Under the pieces are notes generated by a model, which worked only from the letters and a program-made list of their open reading frames with translations, had not been told where the DNA came from and made no database searches. Below, piece after piece: positions 33,626 to 41,919 of a stretch of 64,000 nt of DNA. The position numbers and the translations under genes are program-made. The stretch is from the NCBI RefSeq assembly GCF_000744835.1, contig NZ_JQMS01000001.1, forward strand, positions 682,001-746,000. The letters run 5' to 3'. Position 1 is the first letter of the stretch. The number at the start of each line of letters is the position of its first letter. The stretch is from Flavobacterium sp. 83. GTDB lineage: Bacteria; Bacteroidota; Bacteroidia; Flavobacteriales; Flavobacteriaceae.

Positions 33626-34525
33626 ATGCAAATTGGAATTATAGGATTAGGAAAAATGGGCTTCAACCTTGCCCTTAATTTACAGCGAAATGGTTACGAA
33701 GTAGTAGCCCAAGATGTAAACACAGACTTTGTAACAAAACTAGGCTTGGAAGGAATTACAACTGCACATTCCGTAAACGAATTGTGTGAAAAACTGACTG
33801 ACCGAAAAGTGATTTGGTTAATGGTTCCCGCTGGCGAAATTGTAGACGGAGTAATCACTTCCCTAATTCCTTTTTTAGAAAAAAATGACATTATTATTGA
33901 CGGAGGAAACTCGAACTATAAAGATTCGAAACTCCGTTATTCCCAATTAAAAGAGCTTGGCATCGACTTCTTGGATTGCGGAACTTCGGGCGGAACGTCA
34001 GGAGCCTTGAATGGTGCTTGTACGATGATAGGCGGAGACGCAGCCGTATTTGAATATGTAGCGCAGCTTTTCAAGGATATTTCTGTCGAAAATGGACATC
34101 TTTATACCGGTGCAGCCGGAAGTGGACATTTTACTAAAATGGTTCACAACGGAATAGAATACGGCATGATGCAATCTATTGCCGAAGGTTTTGAGGTTTT
34201 TGAACATTCTGAATTTGACATTGATTTCGAAAAAACAGCTAAACTCTTCAATCATGGCTCTGTGGTACGCAGTTGGTTAATGGAACTCACCGAAAATGCT
34301 TTTTCGAAAGACCCTAAATTAGACAGCATTAAAGGAATCATGCATTCTTCAGGCGAAGGGAAATGGACATTAGAAACTGCTTTGGATTTAGGCGTTCCTA
34401 CTCCAGTTATTGCACTTTCAATCATGATGCGTTACCGTTCCCAAATGCAGGATACCTTCTCAGGAAAAGTGGTAGCAGCACTTCGCAATGAATTTGGCGG
34501 TCATGCCGTCGAAAAGAATGAGTGA
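33626..34525 (+). CDS. gnd: 6-phosphogluconate dehydrogenase, short (NAD-type) form
   Basis: Oxidative decarboxylase of 6-phosphogluconate to ribulose-5-phosphate, 299 aa. GLGKMGFNLALNLQRNGYEV is the dinucleotide fold (Gly at 7, 9, 12), then IIDGGNSNYKDS, CGTSGGTSGA and the catalytic GSGHFTKMVHNGIEYGMMQ. The ~300-residue length marks the short YqeC/GndA group, often NAD-preferring, versus ~470 for the classical enzyme. It heads the gnd-gntP-gntK cassette for gluconate use and so probably serves imported gluconate rather than the pentose cycle proper. Confidence 0.93.
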   Translation: MQIGIIGLGKMGFNLALNLQRNGYEVVAQDVNTDFVTKLGLEGITTAHSVNELCEKLTDRKVIWLMVPAGEIVDGVITSLIPFLEKNDIIIDGGNSNYKDSKLRYSQLKELGIDFLDCGTSGGTSGALNGACTMIGGDAAVFEYVAQLFKDISVENGHLYTGAAGSGHFTKMVHNGIEYGMMQSIAEGFEVFEHSEFDIDFEKTAKLFNHGSVVRSWLMELTENAFSKDPKLDSIKGIMHSSGEGKWTLETALDLGVPTPVIALSIMMRYRSQMQDTFSGKVVAALRNEFGGHAVEKNE

Positions 34526-34616
34526 TAAAAAGACATTATTTAAAAGTTTAAAGAAACCTAAACTCCACTCGATTTGACTTCCACAATATAATTTCTAATT
34601 TAGAAAATTCCAGCCT

Positions 34617-35936
34617 ATGTCCATATTGATTTTAATTGCAAGTATACTCTTATTGCTTGTTTTGATATCCGCGGTAAAACTCAATGCCTTTATTTCATTG
34701 ATTATTGCTTCTCTTTTTGTGGGAATTACTAAAGGCATGGCCTTTCCTGATATCATAAACTCATTGCAACAGGGAATTGGTAGTACATTGGGATCCTTGA
34801 TTTTGATTATCGCTTTGGGAGTTATCTTAGGAAACATCCTTTCGGATAGTGGTGCGGCACAACGGATAAGTACGGTAATGATACGGTCTTTCGGTATAAA
34901 ACACATCAAATGGGCGATGCTGCTTACCGGTTTTGCAGTAGGTATTTCGATGTTTTACAATGCTGGTTTTGTGATTTTGATTCCTATGGTTTTCGCTGTC
35001 GCAAAAAGCACAAAACAACCCATAATTTATCTTGGAATTGCTATGGCTTCTGCACTTTCGGTGACACACGGTTTTTTGCCACCTCATCCGGGACCAACAG
35101 CCATTGCCGTAATTTTTAAGGCAGATATTGGAAAAACATTACTTTACGGATTGGTGATTGCTATTCCAACGTTACTACTTGCAGGTATTATTTTTCCGGA
35201 ATTCATCAAGAAAATTGTAGCCAATCCTCCCAAAGGATTATTTGAAAGTAAAACATTTGAAGAAAATGAAATGCCCTCTTTCGGCATCAGTTTTCTTACG
35301 GCTCTAATTCCGGTTATCTTAATGGCATTGGCAACAACAAGCGAATTAACCTTACCCGAAACATCTTCATTCCGTCATATTCTTGCATTCATTGGAAATC
35401 CAACGACTTCGATGCTCATTGCAGTATTATTTGCAATTGTATTTTTAGGCATCAATCGCGGCCGGAAAATGCAGGTTATTATGGACAAATCCAGTTCGGC
35501 ACTGAGTTCTGCTACCATGATTATTATGATTATTGCGGCTGGTGGGGCATTCAAACAAGTATTAATTGACAGCGGTATTGGTACTGATTTAGCTGCTTCT
35601 TTCGAACAATCAACACTTTCTCCTTTACTTTTAGGTTGGTTAATTGCGACAATTATTCGCATTGCATTGGGTTCAGCAACCGTTGCCGGATTAACGGCGG
35701 CAGGAATTGTGCAGCCTTTGGTTGTTAGTTCGGGGATAAGTCCTGAATTAATGGTATTGTCTATAGGTGCAGGAAGTTTAATGTGTTCGCATGTGAATGA
35801 TACGGGATTCTGGATGTTCAAAGAGTATTTCGGAATCAGTATTTCAGATACATTTAAAACATGGACGGTGATGGAAACGATAATCGGAATAATGGGATTA
35901 GCTGGCGTATTGTTACTGAATTTATTTGTGGGATAA
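34617..35936 (+). CDS. gntP: Gluconate:H+ symporter
   Basis: GntP-family permease, 439 aa with ~12 membrane segments. The HGFLPPHPGPTAIAVIFKADIGKTLLYG block and the C-terminal SHVNDTGFWMFKEYFGIS motif are hallmarks of the family. Takes up gluconate or related sugar acids. It lies 91 bp behind gnd and 28 bp ahead of gntK, so is in one operon with a kinase and dehydrogenase for the same substrate, which makes gluconate the best assignment. Confidence 0.93.
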   Translation: MSILILIASILLLLVLISAVKLNAFISLIIASLFVGITKGMAFPDIINSLQQGIGSTLGSLILIIALGVILGNILSDSGAAQRISTVMIRSFGIKHIKWAMLLTGFAVGISMFYNAGFVILIPMVFAVAKSTKQPIIYLGIAMASALSVTHGFLPPHPGPTAIAVIFKADIGKTLLYGLVIAIPTLLLAGIIFPEFIKKIVANPPKGLFESKTFEENEMPSFGISFLTALIPVILMALATTSELTLPETSSFRHILAFIGNPTTSMLIAVLFAIVFLGINRGRKMQVIMDKSSSALSSATMIIMIIAAGGAFKQVLIDSGIGTDLAASFEQSTLSPLLLGWLIATIIRIALGSATVAGLTAAGIVQPLVVSSGISPELMVLSIGAGSLMCSHVNDTGFWMFKEYFGISISDTFKTWTVMETIIGIMGLAGVLLLNLFVG

Positions 35937-35964
35937 GGTTCAGCCTTTTGAAAAAAATAATTAA

Positions 35965-37383
35965 ATGGAGCAGTTTTATATCGGAATAGACATTGGCACC
36001 ACAGCAACTAAAGCAGTGTGTTTTGACAAAACAGGGAAAGTGATTCGTCAATTTACCCAGTCATACCCCATGTATCACCCAAAACCTGATTGGAGTATAC
36101 AAAAACCAGCGGAAATTTTAGATGCCGTTTTACAATGCATTAACGAGATCACAAAGGAAATCAAGCCGGAATTCATCAGTTTTAGTTCGGCAATGCAAAG
36201 TATAATTGCAATAGATAAAACTGGAAAACCGATTACTGATGCGATTCTATGGGCAGATAATCGAGCTCATTCATTGGCCGAAGCATTAAAAGAATCAGGA
36301 CAAGGACTTCATTTTTATCAAAAAACAGGAATCCCTATTCATACTTTTTCACCCATGACAAAAATTGCCTGGTTGAAAGAAAATGACATAACACCCTTTT
36401 CCAAGGCTTTCAAATTCATTAGTATTAAAGAATACATTTGGCATCATCTTACGGGAGAATATGTAACTGATTCCTCGATGGCTTCCGGAACTGGCTTAAT
36501 GAACATTCATACTCTAGAATGGGATTTGGATATTTTGGATTATTTAAAAATAGAAGAATCGCAACTTCCCGCTATTATTAGTCCAATGCATCAAAGCAAA
36601 GGACTATTCGATGGTTTTCATTATATTTTGGGTGGTGGTGACGGCGTATTGGCAAATTTAGGAACAGGAGCAATGGAAAAAGGACGTATGGCGTTATCTA
36701 TTGGAACCAGCGGTGCGGTGCGTTTGCCAGTTGACAAACCTTTTATTGATTCCAAAATGCGAACGCAATGTTACCATTTGATAGACAATAAATACTTAAA
36801 ATTAGGAGCCGTAAATAATGGCGCAATTGTTTTGCAATGGCTGAAAGAATCCATTTTAAAAACAGATGAATCTTTTGAAGAATTATTCGAACTAGCAGAA
36901 ACAATTCCTGCAGGCTCTGAAGGCTTGCTTTTTGTCCCTTATTTATTAGGCGAAAGAGCACCTATTTGGGATGCTTCAGCACAAGGGACACTTTTAGGCA
37001 TCCGCATTATCCATTCCAAAGCACACTTGATTCGTGCCACCTTAGAAGGAATTTTATTCGGATTGCTGAGCATCACTGAAATCTTACTTCCTAACTCTGG
37101 CGAAAGACATAAAATCACTGTAATGGCGAGCGGTGGTTTTGGAAAAAGTGAACTCTGGCTACAGATGGTCGCTGATATTTTCCAAATGAAAGTAATCGTC
37201 GCAGAAACTATTGAAGCATCTGCTTGGGGGGCTGTTTTAATTGGGTTTAAAGCTAGAGGAATCACCGTTTCAAATCATCCCAAAATTGGAAAAACCTTTT
37301 TACCTAATAAAGATTCTAAAGAAATCTATGAGCAAAGTTTTGATAAATTCAAAAAGGTCTATCCTTTGTTAAAAGATATTTAG
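35965..37383 (+). CDS. gntK: Gluconokinase, FGGY family
   Basis: A 472-aa FGGY carbohydrate kinase. IGIDIGTTATKAVCFDKTGKV is the N-terminal phosphate loop, GGGDGVLANLGTGAMEKG and MASGGFGKSELWLQMVAD are the ATP/FGGY C-terminal lobes. The operon with gntP and gnd assigns it to gluconate (making 6-phosphogluconate, the Gnd substrate). This is the long FGGY type, unlike the short P-loop GntK of enterobacteria. A long hairpin follows. Confidence 0.92.
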   Translation: MEQFYIGIDIGTTATKAVCFDKTGKVIRQFTQSYPMYHPKPDWSIQKPAEILDAVLQCINEITKEIKPEFISFSSAMQSIIAIDKTGKPITDAILWADNRAHSLAEALKESGQGLHFYQKTGIPIHTFSPMTKIAWLKENDITPFSKAFKFISIKEYIWHHLTGEYVTDSSMASGTGLMNIHTLEWDLDILDYLKIEESQLPAIISPMHQSKGLFDGFHYILGGGDGVLANLGTGAMEKGRMALSIGTSGAVRLPVDKPFIDSKMRTQCYHLIDNKYLKLGAVNNGAIVLQWLKESILKTDESFEELFELAETIPAGSEGLLFVPYLLGERAPIWDASAQGTLLGIRIIHSKAHLIRATLEGILFGLLSITEILLPNSGERHKITVMASGGFGKSELWLQMVADIFQMKVIVAETIEASAWGAVLIGFKARGITVSNHPKIGKTFLPNKDSKEIYEQSFDKFKKVYPLLKDI

Positions 37384-37410
37384 TTAAAATCTAAGCGTAA
37401 GCATTTTTAT

Positions 37411-37457
37411 CTTCAAATACCATTAAAGCTAAAACTTTAGTGGTATTTGAAGATTCA
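37411..37457. terminator. Long hairpin after gluconate operon
   Basis: ATCTTCAAATACCA pairs exactly with TGGTATTTGAAGAT, and the inner TTAAAG/CTTTAG adds pairs. No T-run follows on the plus strand. It lies between gntK (+) and the small membrane gene (-), so it may stop both. Confidence 0.7.
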
Positions 37458-37484
37458 TAGGTTTCTATAGATACTTTTGTCATA

Positions 37485-37610
37485 TTAAGTCAAAGTATAA
37501 ATTTCCCAAATAGAAACTCCCATTAAAATTGCTACTGATAAACTCACACTAGCAACAAAAAATCCGCCGATGATCAAAAACACTGTGTTTTGTTTGTTAT
37601 CTGTTTCCAT
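37485..37610 (-). CDS. 41-aa single-span membrane protein
   Basis: ATG at 37608-37610 to TAA at 37485-37487: METDNKQNTVFLIIGGFFVA then SVSLSVAILMGVSIWEIYTL and Thr. A polar N-terminus, one ~25-residue hydrophobic span and a Trp near the far end look like a real small membrane protein. It is flanked by a terminator-like hairpin and a long AT-rich leader. Its size is below usual gene-calling limits. I do not know the family; small proteins like this can be subunits of respiratory or transport complexes. Confidence 0.55.
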   Translation of the reverse strand: METDNKQNTVFLIIGGFFVASVSLSVAILMGVSIWEIYTLT

Positions 37611-38129
37611 ATTTTAACTATTTAATTTAAATCCTTTAACTATTCCTTTCAGCAGTAAAACCTATACTCTAACTTTTTTAGAACTATCAAGTTTTCTAAT
37701 TTCAAAATTTTATTTAGAGGTATACCAAATCTTAAATGCTTACTTAAATTTAAAACATTTTAGATTAAACTACAAATTTAACCGACTAAATACACTATTT
37801 AACACATATAGTAGTTTTTTTCTTATTTTTTATATTTATAAAAAACGAAACGCTTTAATTTAGAAAATTCATGAAATAATATTAAAATTAACACTGAAAA
37901 AACGTCTAGATAAAAATTGTTTAACCTTAAGGTAATTTAAAACAATTTCTTATTTTTTTGATTCAACTCAATAGTATCGTATTTCAAAAAAAACAGTATC
38001 AACAAAATCAAGGATTGATTTCTTTTTATATTGATCCAAAGTTTGCAGTACAAGAAAAAATTGAACTAATTATAATCATAAAAAAACCCAATCACTTCAA
38101 TTATAGTGATTGGGTTTTTAATTATTCAG
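37611..38129. other. AT-rich intergenic region ahead of tRNA-Ser
   Basis: No protein gene seen on either strand; short readings on the plus strand run through the tRNA and are shadows. The right part holds the tRNA terminator (38080-38119). The rest, 37620-38070, shows only AT-rich sequence that includes the upstream region of the 41-aa gene. Confidence 0.55.
38080..38119 (-). terminator. Terminator of tRNA-Ser
   Basis: AAAAAACCCAATCACT and AGTGATTGGGTTTTT, loop TCAATTAT, just past the 3' end of the tRNA on the minus strand. Confidence 0.85.
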
Positions 38130-38216
38130 CAGAGAGGATGGGATTCGAACCCACGATACAGTTACCCATATACTAGCTTTCCAGGCTAGCTCCTTCAACC
38201 ACTCGGACACCTCTCT
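38130..38216 (-). tRNA. tRNA-Ser, anticodon GGA
   Basis: On the minus strand: acceptor AGAGAGG / CCTCTCT with discriminator G, anticodon arm GCTAGC-CTGGAAA-GCTAG with anticodon GGA, long variable arm (TATATGGGTAACTGTAT) as in class II tRNAs, and TΨC arm GTGGGTTCGAATCCCAT. Length 87 nt without CCA. It reads UCC/UCU serine codons. No integrated element is seen at its 3' side. Confidence 0.95.
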
Positions 38217-38272
38217 ATTTTGGTTTGCAAATAACATGAAAAAAAATGAGTTAGAAAAGTAAAATCTGAATA

Positions 38273-39301
38273 TTATACCATTTCACCCCGTAAAGAAGTT
38301 TCAAAAATCGTTTTGAAATCTTTTGCCTCAATTTTTTGACTCAATAAATACATTAATTTTGTGATCGCTGCTTCGGTAGTGATGTCTTTTCCTGAAATTA
38401 CTCCTATTTTCTTCATTCCAGTGCTAGTTTCATATTGACCCATATTAACGCTTCCGCCCGAACATTGTGTAACATTAATGATATACAATCCTTTTTCAAT
38501 GGCTTTTATCAATAAATCTATAAACCACTCTTCGGTTGGAGCATTACCTGACCCATAGGTTTCTAATACAATTCCTTTAAGATTTTGAATATTAAAAATA
38601 GCTGACAAAACCGTTTCACTAATTCCAGGAAACATTTTTATGATGACTACATTAGTATCTAAATCCTTATGAACCTTTAATTTCCTAACTCTTGGTATCG
38701 GTAAAAACAATTCGTTATTCCTATTTAAATGAACCCCAGATTCTATCAAAGCAGGGTAATTTGGGGATGTAAATGCTTTGAAATGTTCTGCATTTATTTT
38801 AATTGTTCGGTTACCTCGATATAATTTATATTCAAAATAAAGGCAAACTTCTCTTATTACAGCTTTTCCATTTTCACGCAAAGATGCGATTTGGATTGCG
38901 GTAATCAGATTCTCTTTGGCATCCGTACGCAAATCTCCAATAGGCAACTGCGAACCGGTAAAAATAACTGGTTTCGACAAATTTTCGAGCATAAAACTCA
39001 ATGCCGATGCTGAATACGACATAGTATCTGATCCATGAAGTACGACAAATCCATCAAAGGCCGCATAATTTTCTTCTATAATCGAACCAATTTTGGCCCA
39101 TTCGTGAGGATTCATATTAGAAGAATCAATGGGAATTTCGAAAGAAATAGTCTCTATTTCACAATCTAATTGTTTCAGTTCAGGAATCCGTTGCAATAAT
39201 TTACTAAAATTGAAAGCCTTGAGCGCACCAGTTTCAAAATCTTTACTCATACCAATGGTTCCACCAGTATAAATGAGCAGTATTTTAGCTTTAGATAACA
39301 T
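38273..39301 (-). CDS. ansA: L-asparaginase, type I
   Basis: A 342-aa cytoplasmic asparaginase without signal peptide. IYTGGTIGM (first catalytic Thr) and VLHGSDTMSYSASALSFML (second Thr/Asp motif) are intact; C-terminal GVISGKDITTEAAITKLMYLLSQ is usual. It overlaps the upstream acyltransferase gene by 11 bp (ATGTTATCTAA), so the two are translationally coupled, although the functions are not obviously linked. Confidence 0.93.
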   Translation of the reverse strand: MLSKAKILLIYTGGTIGMSKDFETGALKAFNFSKLLQRIPELKQLDCEIETISFEIPIDSSNMNPHEWAKIGSIIEENYAAFDGFVVLHGSDTMSYSASALSFMLENLSKPVIFTGSQLPIGDLRTDAKENLITAIQIASLRENGKAVIREVCLYFEYKLYRGNRTIKINAEHFKAFTSPNYPALIESGVHLNRNNELFLPIPRVRKLKVHKDLDTNVVIIKMFPGISETVLSAIFNIQNLKGIVLETYGSGNAPTEEWFIDLLIKAIEKGLYIINVTQCSGGSVNMGQYETSTGMKKIGVISGKDITTEAAITKLMYLLSQKIEAKDFKTIFETSLRGEMV

Positions 39302-40427
39302 TATGGTATTTTGATTTATTAACTACAGGATTAGAATACATAGCTAAAAATCCTTGTAATGCAATGGGATTAGTTTCATCAATACGCATCTCTAACCTAC
39401 GTTCAAAAAGTGATTTCTCATTTTCTGTATAAAGATGGGAATGAGTATTGATTTTATTAACAATATCATAAGCAATATAATTGGTCGGCCACAGTTTATA
39501 ATTTGACAATATTGAGTCATCAATAACTTGTGCCAAAGCTAATATTTGCTTGTTACAATTGTCATTTATAGCGCCGATTGCATCTATTTCTGTATCTAAA
39601 ACTTTTCCTATGTGAATGTGAATTCTTTTCTTCTGTCCCAAAGCGCCGCTAAGAATGGTCATAAAATCTTCATTCTCTTCTTTTATGTACACTTCATTAT
39701 TGGCTTCAGCCATTAATTGAGGCATTTTCAAAGCGTCAGTTGGGTCGTATTCATAGGAAATGGAAACTGGGACGATTTTAAGTTTTTTGAAATAATCCAT
39801 CAAATTCTTTTCATCAGAAGCCATTCCCAACATTTTTAAAACACCTGGATTTGTCGCATCATTCCCATCTTTAGTCCTTCCTTCGCGTTGAGCAATCCAA
39901 ACTGAACGATTTTCATGAAGCAATAAATTACCTATATATTCTGATAATAACTTTGAACTTTGCAACATTTCCCTTGGCGTTAAGCCACGTTGAACGAGAA
40001 AATTACGATTCAATTTTGCTAAAGTGTTCAAAAAAGATTTTTTCACCAAATTATCTCCAATTGCAGAAGCCGTCATCACTAATCCATGCTCAAATAAAGC
40101 TGCGTTCAACAAAGTAGTATCTAAAAGAATATCTCGATGATTCGAAATAAATAAGTAAGCCGTATTAGGCTCTAAATTTTCGAAACCCGAAGTAGTTAAT
40201 CCTTCTGAGCTTTTTTCTAGCACTTTCTGAACGGAGTTATAAATAAAATTGCATTGAAAATCACGAATAGAATGCGTTTTTCGAAGTTGCTCTTTCCAAA
40301 CTTCGTCAGCAACATCCGGAAAAGAAAAATTCATTAATGCTTTCATCATAGGATGATGAATCACACTTTGAAGAGCCTCGTTAATTTCAGAGTCATAAAA
40401 TGGCCGAATAGCGTCAAATTTCTGCAT
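39291..40427 (-). CDS. 1-acyl-sn-glycerol-3-phosphate acyltransferase family
   Basis: A 378-aa PlsC-type enzyme; I start at MQKFDAIRPFYDSEI because an upstream reading adds twelve residues of no family match. The acyltransferase motif is FISNHRDILLDTTLL, followed by FLVQRGLTPREMLQS and the WIAQREGRTKDGND substrate block; C-terminal part holds helical residues. It may acylate lysophosphatidate or an ornithine/glycine lipid; the substrate is not shown. It is co-transcribed with ansA. Confidence 0.85.
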   Translation of the reverse strand: MQKFDAIRPFYDSEINEALQSVIHHPMMKALMNFSFPDVADEVWKEQLRKTHSIRDFQCNFIYNSVQKVLEKSSEGLTTSGFENLEPNTAYLFISNHRDILLDTTLLNAALFEHGLVMTASAIGDNLVKKSFLNTLAKLNRNFLVQRGLTPREMLQSSKLLSEYIGNLLLHENRSVWIAQREGRTKDGNDATNPGVLKMLGMASDEKNLMDYFKKLKIVPVSISYEYDPTDALKMPQLMAEANNEVYIKEENEDFMTILSGALGQKKRIHIHIGKVLDTEIDAIGAINDNCNKQILALAQVIDDSILSNYKLWPTNYIAYDIVNKINTHSHLYTENEKSLFERRLEMRIDETNPIALQGFLAMYSNPVVNKSKYHNVI

Positions 40428-40493
40428 TGTTAGTTTTCTATGTTTGTGTGGGCAAATGAACAAAAAAAAAGTTAAAAAAAAAGTAAATTTGTT

Positions 40494-41273
40494 TTAAATC
40501 CCAAAAATAGCTTTAGAATTCTCTGTTGTTATTGTTGCAATTTCATTTGGCGTCAGACCATAAATATCGGATAACTTATTTACAACATTTACAAGGTAGC
40601 TACTTTCATTTCTTTTTCCTCTATAAGGAATAGGCGCTAAATATGGGGAATCCGTTTCTAAAACAATGTATTTTAAATCTATTTGATTCAAAAACTGATC
40701 AATTTTACCGTTTTTAAAAGTGACGACACCTCCTATTCCAAGCTTCATATTATAGGAAATTGCTTTTTGAGCTTGTTCGTATGTACCTGAAAAACAATGA
40801 AAAATACCAAATAAATCATCCGATTTTTCATCTTCCAAAATTTCAAAAATTTCATCAAAAGCTTCTCGGCAATGAATGACAATAGGTAACTTATATTTTT
40901 TTGCCAATCGAATTTGAAATCTGAAAGCAATCTGTTGTTCTTCTAAATGGGTTTTATCCCAATACAAATCAATCCCAATTTCACCTATAGCATAAAATTT
41001 CCTTTTCTCTAATTCATTTTCAACATGCTGCAGCTCTTCGAGATAATTCTCTTTTACATACGTGGGATGCAAACCCATCATCAAGAAAACATTCTCCGGA
41101 TAATTTTTCTCTAATTCATACATTGAAGCTGTACAAGACGAATCGATTGCAGGAATAAAAAAACGAGAAACACCGGCATTTATAGCTCTTTGTATCATTT
41201 CATTTCGATCCTGATCAAATTCCTCAGAATATAAATGCGTGTGTGTGTCGGTGATTATTGTATTTGTTTCCAA
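40494..41273 (-). CDS. TatD-family metal-dependent hydrolase
   Basis: A 259-aa amidohydrolase-fold protein. DTHTHLYSEEF (first metal His pair), GEIGIDLYWDKT, VIHCREAFDEIFEIL, GIFHCFSGTYEQA and ETDSPYLAPIPYRGKRNESSY are the family motifs in order. Members are 3'-5' DNA/RNA exonucleases or deoxyribonucleases. It precedes the acyltransferase-ansA pair on the same strand with a 66-bp gap, so may be in the same transcript. Confidence 0.93.
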   Translation of the reverse strand: METNTIITDTHTHLYSEEFDQDRNEMIQRAINAGVSRFFIPAIDSSCTASMYELEKNYPENVFLMMGLHPTYVKENYLEELQHVENELEKRKFYAIGEIGIDLYWDKTHLEEQQIAFRFQIRLAKKYKLPIVIHCREAFDEIFEILEDEKSDDLFGIFHCFSGTYEQAQKAISYNMKLGIGGVVTFKNGKIDQFLNQIDLKYIVLETDSPYLAPIPYRGKRNESSYLVNVVNKLSDIYGLTPNEIATITTENSKAIFGI

Positions 41274-41422
41274 GTGTAAAGTTTAAGTGTACAAAACTAC
41301 AAGATTTATACTAGTAGGGAAAGTGGTTTAACAAAGATTCGCATATTTCCATCAAAAACTCCAACAAACTACTTGTATATTTGTTTAACAGAAAACTAGA
41401 ATCTGAAACAAATTTGGCATAA

Positions 41423-41863
41423 ATGAAAAACCTGCACGAAATCCTTAAAAAAGAAAATTACAAGAAAATAAAATTTAAAATTACCAAAACACAGCATCTT
41501 TTAATAAAGGCAAAAATCAATGGTATCATAGGAAACTTTATTTTGGATACAGGTGCCTCAAATAGTTGTGTGGGATTTGAAAGTATTGATTTATTTTCAT
41601 TGGAAGCAATGAAATCTAAAACTAAAGCTTCAGGTGCAGGGGCAAACGGAATGTTTACACAAATTGCTTTTAAAAATAAACTTCAATTGGGTAATTGGAA
41701 AGATTTGGAGTTTGACCTCGTTATTTTTGATTTATCCCATGTAAATGAAGCCTTGATCCAACACAAATCAAAACCAGTACATGGCATTATAGGTGCCGAT
41801 GTTTTAATGAAAGGCAAAGCGATTGTGGATTATTACAATCATTATTTGTACTTATTGAAATAA
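41423..41863 (+). CDS. Retropepsin-like aspartic protease
   Basis: A 146-aa single-domain protein with the clan AA motif FILDTGASNSCVGFES around residue 42, then GAGANGMFTQIAFKNKLQLG and HGIIGADVLMKGKAIVDYYNHYLYL (the flap and the second GADVL motif). One Asp motif means it would act as a homodimer like retroviral proteases. It has no signal peptide. Bacterial members have unknown substrates. Monocistronic, with a terminator behind it. Confidence 0.85.
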   Translation: MKNLHEILKKENYKKIKFKITKTQHLLIKAKINGIIGNFILDTGASNSCVGFESIDLFSLEAMKSKTKASGAGANGMFTQIAFKNKLQLGNWKDLEFDLVIFDLSHVNEALIQHKSKPVHGIIGADVLMKGKAIVDYYNHYLYLLK

Positions 41864-41867
41864 AAAA

Positions 41868-41898
41868 AAGAGCATCAGTTATCCTGATGCCCTTTTCC
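41868..41898. terminator. Terminator between protease and T9SS protein genes
   Basis: AAAAGAGCATCAG and CCTGATGCCCTTTT, loop TTAT, one mismatch. It serves both converging genes. Confidence 0.75.
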
Positions 41899-41919
41899 AC
41901 TACACTAACATAACCAAAT

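Noticed and set aside
37958..38176. Plus-strand 72-codon reading ending in the tRNA
   Set aside because: It runs through the tRNA-Ser gene and its terminator. Such a coding gene is not supported.
38130..38216. tRNA-Ser as an integration site for mobile DNA
   Set aside because: Neither side shows a repeated tRNA end or foreign genes; the neighbouring genes are ordinary.
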